Source: Paenibacillus wulumuqiensis (lineage in GTDB: Bacteria > Bacillota > Bacilli > Paenibacillales > Paenibacillaceae). Taken from it: a stretch of DNA of 64,000 nucleotides. The translations under genes and the position numbers were made by a program. Below the pieces are notes generated by a model. It was given only the letters and a program-made list of their open reading frames with translations, did no database searches and was not told the origin of the DNA. Shown in pieces: positions 59,102 through 64,000 of this stretch (its first letter is position 1; every line of letters begins with the position of its first letter). The stretch is from positions 620,001 through 684,000 of the forward strand of contig NZ_LAQP01000001.1 in the NCBI RefSeq assembly GCF_000971965.1, in the 5' to 3' direction.

Positions 59102-61171
59102 TTACAGCTGTCTTTTCAAAATACGAATGCCAAATGGTTCCAGTTCCAGCATGCTGCCTGGTGCCATACTGTCAGCGCTCAGCAGATCTTGGTAATCGTT
59201 GTCATCCAGCTGTACACTTTTCACTTCATTACTGTAGTTCTGTACAAATACAAATTCATTCTCACCCTGCACACGAGCATGAGCGGTCACATTTTGCGGC
59301 AGTGCTGCCGAGAGTGTACGCTTCACACCGGCACGTGTGGTGATGCTCTCGATCAGATCGCTCAAGAAATGATCTTTGGTGCGGGCAGCTACATAGTAGG
59401 CTTCCCCGCTGCCATAGCGATTGACTGTCAATACCGGACGACCGGCGTAGAAATCATCGCCATAGGTTGCCAGCGCGGCAGCGCCCTCCAGATGGATCAG
59501 ATCGCACAGATCTTGTACTTCATATTCGCCCTGCAGTCCCAGCTCGTTATTATCGCTTGTTACGATACGGTTTCGGTCATTCTCATGCAGACCGTCGATC
59601 TCTTCCGACCAGATACCCAGCACACTACGCAGCGGCCCCGGGAAGCCGCCGAGGAAGCAGAGATCGGTCTCGTTGACAATACCGGACCAGTACGTGCTGA
59701 TCAGCGTACCGCCAGCTTCCACAAATTTCTCGAAGCGCTCGCCTACGCCTTCGCGTACCATGTACAGCATTGGGGCAGCGACCACTTTATACTTGGACAG
59801 ATCCTGCTCCATGTCGATCACATCGACAGCAATGCCGCGCTCCCAGAATGTACGATAGAAGTTCAGCACGGTCTCTTCATAGCCAATGCCTATGTTGCGC
59901 GGTCCCTGGCTGTCTTTGACCGCCCAGCGATTCTCCCAATCGAAAATAACGGCCACTTCCGCCTGAACATGGCTGCCGCGGATGCTTTGCAGCTGCTCCA
60001 GCGCATCGCCTACACTCTGCACATCACGAAATACGCGGGTATGTTCATGACCGGCATGATCCACGACAGCGCCATGCAGCTTTTCACTGGACCCCTGACT
60101 TTTGCGCCACTGGAAGTACTGCACCGAATCCGATCCGTGCGCCACAGCCTGCAGGGAAGACAGCAGATGCATGCCCGGACGTTTATTTTTACTGATCGGC
60201 TGCCAGTTGGTCAGACTCGGCGTGCTCTCCATCAGCAGGAACGGCTGCTGTTTGATGGAGCGGACGATATCATGCATCATGGCAATTTTGGCGGCCTGCA
60301 TCGTATCCCCTTCATGATCATGCCATGTCGGATAGCTGTCCCAGGAGAGTATGTCCAGAATATCAGCAAATTTCCAATAGTTTAATCCTTCGAAAAATTC
60401 CATAAAGTTGGTCGTTACCGGCAGCAGACGCTCCGCATGACGAAGCGGCTCAATCTCGTGACGGCAAAAGTCTACAGTCTGGTCGGTCACAAATCGGCGC
60501 CAGTCCAGATTCATGCCGTGTACCTGTGTCTCGCCGTGCGGAGCCGGTGATTCTACCTGGGACCAATCGGTATACGTGTGGCTCCAGAATGTGGTCCACC
60601 AGGCCAGATTCAGCTGCTCCAGTGTACCGTACTTTTGCTTGACCCAATTGCGGAATGCTTCCTGACAGTAGTCACAATGACATTCGCCGCCATATTCATT
60701 GGAAATATGCAAGCCGATCACGGCCGGATGAGTACTATAACGCTCGGCCAGCAGCGTGTTCATGCCCGTCACCTTTTCCCGGTAGACGGGCGAGGTAAAG
60801 CAGTGATTATGACGGAATCCATGCAGATTGCGCACACGATTTGCTTCCACCCGCAGAACTTCCGGATATTTGGCAGACATCCATGCCGGACGTGCTCCGC
60901 TTGGCGTTGCCAGCAGCGCAGAGATTCCATTTGCTGCAAATCGGTCCAGCACTTCATCCAGCCATTCAAATGTATACACGCCTTCTTCCGGCTCCAGGGA
61001 CACCCATGAGAAAATGCCGACAGACATCACATTGCATTTGGCCAGCTTCATAAGGCGAATATCCTCTTCCAGAATATCCGGACGATGTCTCCATTGCTCG
61101 GGATTATAATCGGCTCCATGCAGCATCTGTGTCCAGGCTGGCCTAACGGTCGTTGTATTGATCGGGTTCAT
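59102..61171 (-). CDS. ganA: beta-galactosidase (GH42)
   Basis: The 689-residue intracellular enzyme has GH42 motifs: the start LHGADYNPEQW, SVGIFSWVSLEPEEGVYTFEWLD, GARPAWMSAKYPEVLRV, the acid/base Glu159 in LHISNEYGGECHCDYCQ with zinc-binding cysteines, the nucleophile Glu315 in FLLMESTPSLTNWQ and the trimerisation and C-terminal domains. It hydrolyses galacto-oligosaccharides made by the GH53 enzyme. AAAGGAGACC precedes the ATG. It is on the same strand as the upstream ABC genes, but 690 bases with two complex inverted repeats separate them, so it probably has its own promoter. Confidence 0.94.
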   Translation of the reverse strand: MNPINTTTVRPAWTQMLHGADYNPEQWRHRPDILEEDIRLMKLAKCNVMSVGIFSWVSLEPEEGVYTFEWLDEVLDRFAANGISALLATPSGARPAWMSAKYPEVLRVEANRVRNLHGFRHNHCFTSPVYREKVTGMNTLLAERYSTHPAVIGLHISNEYGGECHCDYCQEAFRNWVKQKYGTLEQLNLAWWTTFWSHTYTDWSQVESPAPHGETQVHGMNLDWRRFVTDQTVDFCRHEIEPLRHAERLLPVTTNFMEFFEGLNYWKFADILDILSWDSYPTWHDHEGDTMQAAKIAMMHDIVRSIKQQPFLLMESTPSLTNWQPISKNKRPGMHLLSSLQAVAHGSDSVQYFQWRKSQGSSEKLHGAVVDHAGHEHTRVFRDVQSVGDALEQLQSIRGSHVQAEVAVIFDWENRWAVKDSQGPRNIGIGYEETVLNFYRTFWERGIAVDVIDMEQDLSKYKVVAAPMLYMVREGVGERFEKFVEAGGTLISTYWSGIVNETDLCFLGGFPGPLRSVLGIWSEEIDGLHENDRNRIVTSDNNELGLQGEYEVQDLCDLIHLEGAAALATYGDDFYAGRPVLTVNRYGSGEAYYVAARTKDHFLSDLIESITTRAGVKRTLSAALPQNVTAHARVQGENEFVFVQNYSNEVKSVQLDDNDYQDLLSADSMAPGSMLELEPFGIRILKRQL

Positions 61172-61264
61172 AGCGGTCTCCTTTGTTGTTCAGAATTGTA
61201 TACTTCGATGTTTGTATGTGTATAGGTCAGGCGCTCCAAAATCAGATGATTCTTCTGCCCTCCG

Positions 61265-61317
61265 TTAAGATCAAATATCCTGAATGTCCGCTTGCAGCGG
61301 AGGATATTCGATCTTAA
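61265..61317. repeat. nested inverted repeat I upstream of the GH42 gene
   Basis: TTAAGATCAAATATCCT (61265-61281) pairs with 61301-61317 at 16 of 17 positions. Inside, CCGCT (61288-61292) pairs with AGCGG (61296-61300). No gene lies here, and no T-run follows. Confidence 0.7.
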
Positions 61318-61703
61318 ATGAGGCCGCTTCGCTGCTGAAGTATCATTCCAATTTCTCCGCTTGGTGCAGGAGTTACATGAGATGGACCGGGCAGCTTTTT
61401 ACATAGCGGTATATGCAGAGAAGAGTTGATGCAGTTATTGCAATATATGGGCTGAGTATAGTTAATTACTGTTCATACAATGCATCTAGAAGTATGGTGA
61501 ATGCGCTGGATGAAGTATGGCAATTAATGCGTCAATAGAGCTACCACAAGCAGCATGAGCAACGTAGACGGATCAGCTCCATCATATACAGCACACAAGG
61601 ACAACTCGTCTGTAAAACTGCGGCACTGATCCAATACATTTCCATCAGGACGAATCCGTATGTAATCAGTACAGCAGGCATAAAGTAATCACCACACAGC
61701 GGA

Positions 61704-61814
61704 GGGAAGGGAATCATCCTTCAAGCCGACCTTTAAGACTGGATTTTGACCGCAGCAGGCGGTCGTTCAAAAAAATCCAGTCTTAACCGGAGGCCAGAAG
61801 GATGCTCCCTTCCC
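61704..61814. repeat. three-tier nested inverted repeat II
   Basis: Outer arms GGGAAGGGAATCATCCTTC (61704-61722) and 61797-61814 pair with a one-base bulge. Middle arms TTAAGACTGGATTTT (61733-61747) and 61772-61786 pair perfectly. Inner arms GACCGC (61748-61753) and 61759-61764 pair perfectly with a 5-base loop. It lies 48 bases past the stop of the permease gene. The rest of 61172-61861 shows no supported gene. Confidence 0.75.
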
Positions 61815-61861
61815 GGAGTGCTGTCTGCTCTACATCGCAGCCCAGCTTTTGACTTTCATTA

Positions 61862-62740
61862 TTACTCTTTCACCGAGCCAAGCGTCATTCCTTTAACGAA
61901 GAACTTCTGCAGGAATGGATACACGATCAGAATGGGCGCAGCACCGATGAAGATCTGAGCCGCCTTGACGGTGGTCTGGGAGATCAGTTCCATCTCCTGC
62001 GGGCTGGAGCTCATGGAACTCATGTCCTGCTGGATGATAACGGTCTGCAGGAATGTCGCCAGCGGGAACTGGTTGGAATTGTTCAGATAGAGCAATCCAT
62101 CGAACCAGGAGTTCCAGTGGAATACCATGCTGAACAGGGTGATCGTCGCAATCGACGGCATCGAGATCGGCAGATACATCGTGAACAATGTGCGGAATGG
62201 TCCGGCGCCATCGATAAAGGCGGCTTCTTCCAGTTCTTTGGGAATGCCGCGGAAGAAGTTCATCATCAGGATGACGAGGAACGTATTGACCGCACCGGGC
62301 AGAACAAGTACCCAGAAGGAATCGATCAGACCGAGCTTCTGGATCACGATATAGAATGGAACGAGACCGCCGGTAAATACCATGCTGAATACGAACAGCC
62401 ACGAATAGATCGTCCGTCCGCGGAATGCCGATTCATCCTTGGACAGCGGGTAGGCTGCCAGGAAAGTCAGCATCAGCGTAATTGCCGTACCGATCACGGT
62501 ACGCAGTACGGAGATCCAGATGGAATGCAGAAATATGGGATTGAACATTGTTTTCTTGTAGGCTTCCAGCGAGAACTGTACCGGCCAGAGGCCGACCAGG
62601 TTCGCATCTGCTGCCGCCTTGGCACTGAACGATACTGCCAGTACGTGCACGAGCGGAACTACACACATGATAGACAGAAAAATCAGCAGTGCGATATTGA
62701 ATACATTGAATATCCGGTAACCGGTTGTTTTATAATACAT
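61862..62740 (-). CDS. ABC transporter permease, LplC/YtcP type
   Basis: This 292-residue inner-membrane protein has six helices and the EAA loop EEAAFIDGAGPFRTLFTMYLPISMPSIAT; the tail KGMTLGSVKE is typical of the LplC/YtcP branch. Such permeases import complex plant oligosaccharides in Paenibacillus. It follows the LplB-like permease by 27 bases. AGAGGGGAACT precedes the ATG. No ATPase gene is in view; a shared MsmX-type ATPase would be expected. Proximity to GH53 and GH42 suggests galacto-oligosaccharides as cargo. Confidence 0.92.
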   Translation of the reverse strand: MYYKTTGYRIFNVFNIALLIFLSIMCVVPLVHVLAVSFSAKAAADANLVGLWPVQFSLEAYKKTMFNPIFLHSIWISVLRTVIGTAITLMLTFLAAYPLSKDESAFRGRTIYSWLFVFSMVFTGGLVPFYIVIQKLGLIDSFWVLVLPGAVNTFLVILMMNFFRGIPKELEEAAFIDGAGPFRTLFTMYLPISMPSIATITLFSMVFHWNSWFDGLLYLNNSNQFPLATFLQTVIIQQDMSSMSSSPQEMELISQTTVKAAQIFIGAAPILIVYPFLQKFFVKGMTLGSVKE

Positions 62741-62767
62741 AGTTCCCCTCTTTTCCCTGGCCTGTCA

Positions 62768-63658
62768 TTAGAATATGCGGTAGTTGGCCCATTTGTAGGC
62801 GGCGCGGTAAGACAGCAGGATCAGCACCATGCTGATAACGGATTTGAACAATCCGATCGCTGTACCAAAGCCCATTTCGCCATTCAGAATCGCTGTACGA
62901 TAGACGAAGGTATCGATAATGTCGCCTTTCTCATAGACCAGCGGGTTGTACAGGTTGAAGATCTGGTCAAAGCCGGCATTCAGTACGTTACCAAGCGCCA
63001 GTGTACCAACCACAGCTGCGATCGGAACGATCGAAGGAATCGTAATATGCAGCGTCTGGCGGAAACGGGAAGCTCCATCCATCTCGGCAGCTTCGTACAA
63101 TGCAGGATTGATGCCTGCCAGTGCAGCGAGGAAAATGATCGTGTTATAACCGAACTCTTTCCACACATCCGATACGATGACGGTGAAGCGGAACCAGTCG
63201 TTATCCCCCAGGAAGAAGATCGGCTGTACGCCAAAGGTGGACAGAATCCGGTTCACAAATCCATCTGTCGCCAGCAGGTCGATCAGAATACCGCCAAGGA
63301 TGACCCAGGAGAGAAAATGCGGTAGATAGACCATCGTCTGAATCGTCCGCTGCAGGCGTACTCTGCGGATCTCATTTAGCAGAAGAGCGAATATAAAAGG
63401 AACAAACAGGTTGAACACCAGTTTCAGTACAGCGATGATCAGGGTGTTCCAGATGACCTGTACACTGTCCTGGCGTTCGAACAGATAGCGGAAGTTATCC
63501 AGCCCTACCCATTCCGACCCGGTAAAACCGAGCCATGGTTTGTAATCCTGAAAAGCCATCACGATACCGGCCATCGGCACATAGCTGAACAGCAGCAAAA
63601 AGATCATCGATGGCAGCAGCATCACGTGGAAAGGCCATGTTTTGCGAAGTGTTTTCAT
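62768..63658 (-). CDS. ABC transporter permease, LplB type
   Basis: The 296-residue protein starts MKTLRKTWPFHVMLLPSMIF and has six helices and the EAA loop EAAEMDGASRFRQTLHITIPSIVPIAAVVG, ending in YRAAYKWANYRIF, a mark of the LplB/YteP branch. It pairs with the LplC-type permease. AGGAGGAAAGTA sets ATG 63658; the frame extends 21 codons upstream without reason. The partly visible binding protein gene lies upstream, separated by a hairpin. Confidence 0.92.
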   Translation of the reverse strand: MKTLRKTWPFHVMLLPSMIFLLLFSYVPMAGIVMAFQDYKPWLGFTGSEWVGLDNFRYLFERQDSVQVIWNTLIIAVLKLVFNLFVPFIFALLLNEIRRVRLQRTIQTMVYLPHFLSWVILGGILIDLLATDGFVNRILSTFGVQPIFFLGDNDWFRFTVIVSDVWKEFGYNTIIFLAALAGINPALYEAAEMDGASRFRQTLHITIPSIVPIAAVVGTLALGNVLNAGFDQIFNLYNPLVYEKGDIIDTFVYRTAILNGEMGFGTAIGLFKSVISMVLILLSYRAAYKWANYRIF

Positions 63659-63700
63659 TACTTTCCTCCTGTGAAAGGTCTGGCAGAGATCATAACAGCC

Positions 63701-63734
63701 AAGAAAATAACGACCCGGCAAGCCAGGTCGTTAT
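63701..63734 (-). terminator. leaky terminator between the solute-binding protein and permease genes
   Basis: ATAACGACC (63707-63715) pairs with GGTCGTTAT (63726-63734); the minus strand continues with TTTTC. A partial terminator at this position would let the binding protein be made in excess over the permeases. Confidence 0.65.
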
Positions 63735-63770
63735 CCTCCCGTATGCTGATATGTCCGCCTGACAGCTGGT

Positions 63771-64000
63771 TTATTTTTGAATACTGCCGTACCAGTCGTT
63801 GACTTCTTTGGTTACATCGTCACCGCCGGAAGATTTCCAGGTCTGGACAAAGGTATCAAAAGAATCGACCGGAGACTTGCCATAGATGATTTCATTGAAA
63901 GCCTGACTCTCGATTTTGTTCAGATAATCCATTTTGGTCTTCATGCTCTGTGTCGTTGGACCGGTAAACATATTCGGATAGGAAATGTCTTTCTGGGTCA
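63771..64000 (-). CDS. extracellular solute-binding protein, C-terminal part (truncated by window end)
   Basis: The frame is open from the window edge to the stop at 63771. Its last 76 residues include MFTGPTTQSMKTKMDYLNKIESQAFNEIIYGKSPVDSFDTFVQTWKSSGGDDVTKEVNDWYGSIQK. The pattern IIxGK-x-x-x-D-x-F-D-x-F-V-x-x-W-x-x-x-GG-x-x-V-x-x-E-x-N-x-W-Y is the C-terminus of LplA/family-1-type solute-binding lipoproteins of Paenibacillus. It is the binding protein for the two permeases downstream. Its N-terminus and lipobox are beyond the window. Confidence 0.85.
   Translation of the reverse strand, partial: TQKDISYPNMFTGPTTQSMKTKMDYLNKIESQAFNEIIYGKSPVDSFDTFVQTWKSSGGDDVTKEVNDWYGSIQK

Noticed and set aside
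59189-60385. 398-codon plus-strand open frame
   Set aside because: Antisense to the GH42 gene, no family motif, no ribosome site.
62117-63325. 402-codon plus-strand open frame
   Set aside because: Antisense across two permease genes and their spacer; rich in Asp, Gln, Arg and His as a shadow of membrane codons.

Overview
The window looks like a chromosomal segment of a Paenibacillus-type Bacillota: strong AGGAGG-type ribosome binding sites, GTG and TTG starts, frequent intrinsic terminators, CcpA (cre), LicT, AraR-like and LacI-type control sites, copper-amine-oxidase 'stalk' wall proteins, and an unusually rich set of plant-polysaccharide genes. I see no rRNA, tRNA, CRISPR array, transposase or prophage. 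Identification is by reading protein motifs; no database search was run.

Region by region. (1) 1-8.0 kb: a minus-strand high-affinity potassium operon (35-aa ORF, kdpF, kdpA, kdpB, kdpC, and a kinase-less KdpD-like protein made of two tandem KdpD sensor halves). Its roughly 850-nt leader carries two complete ydaO-type c-di-AMP riboswitch aptamers in series followed by a strong terminator. (2) 8.2-16.5 kb: a SUKH-LRR protein, a DUF4177 protein, a histidine phosphatase, an MBL hydrolase, a divergent XRE/MmyB regulator and fabF pair, a small P-loop kinase, a candidate sRNA and a secreted YHYH/stalk protein. (3) 16.5-22 kb: a maltodextrin-type ABC transporter (SBP and two permeases) divergent from a LacI regulator, with a LacI-type operator inside the promoter spacer. 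(4) 22-31 kb: two hypothetical proteins, a response regulator, histidine kinase and two PepSY proteins, four adjacent GNAT acetyltransferases, a lipoprotein phospholipase-D-like protein and a stand-alone CheW. (5) 31-41.3 kb: a GH43 enzyme with an LacY-type MFS symporter under AraR-like operators; a GH3 beta-glucosidase, LicT antiterminator and beta-glucoside PTS with two RAT/terminator switches; an AraC-family regulator. (6) 41.5-48 kb: an NmrA-like reductase, glycogen genes glgC-glgD-glgP, and an Imm11-like protein. (7) 48-54 kb: acuA-acuC divergent from acsA (no acuB), then a LOV-domain hybrid histidine kinase. (8) 54-57 kb: cell-wall hydrolases (SH3-NlpC/P60 and stalk-AMIN-amidase_3). (9) 57.6-64 kb: galactan use by GH53 endo-galactanase, GH42 beta-galactosidase and an Lpl-type ABC transporter cut by the window edge.

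The signal that most deserves follow-up is the kdp locus, where potassium import appears to be under doubled c-di-AMP control: two aptamers in the RNA and two candidate KdpD/USP sensor modules in one protein with no kinase domain.
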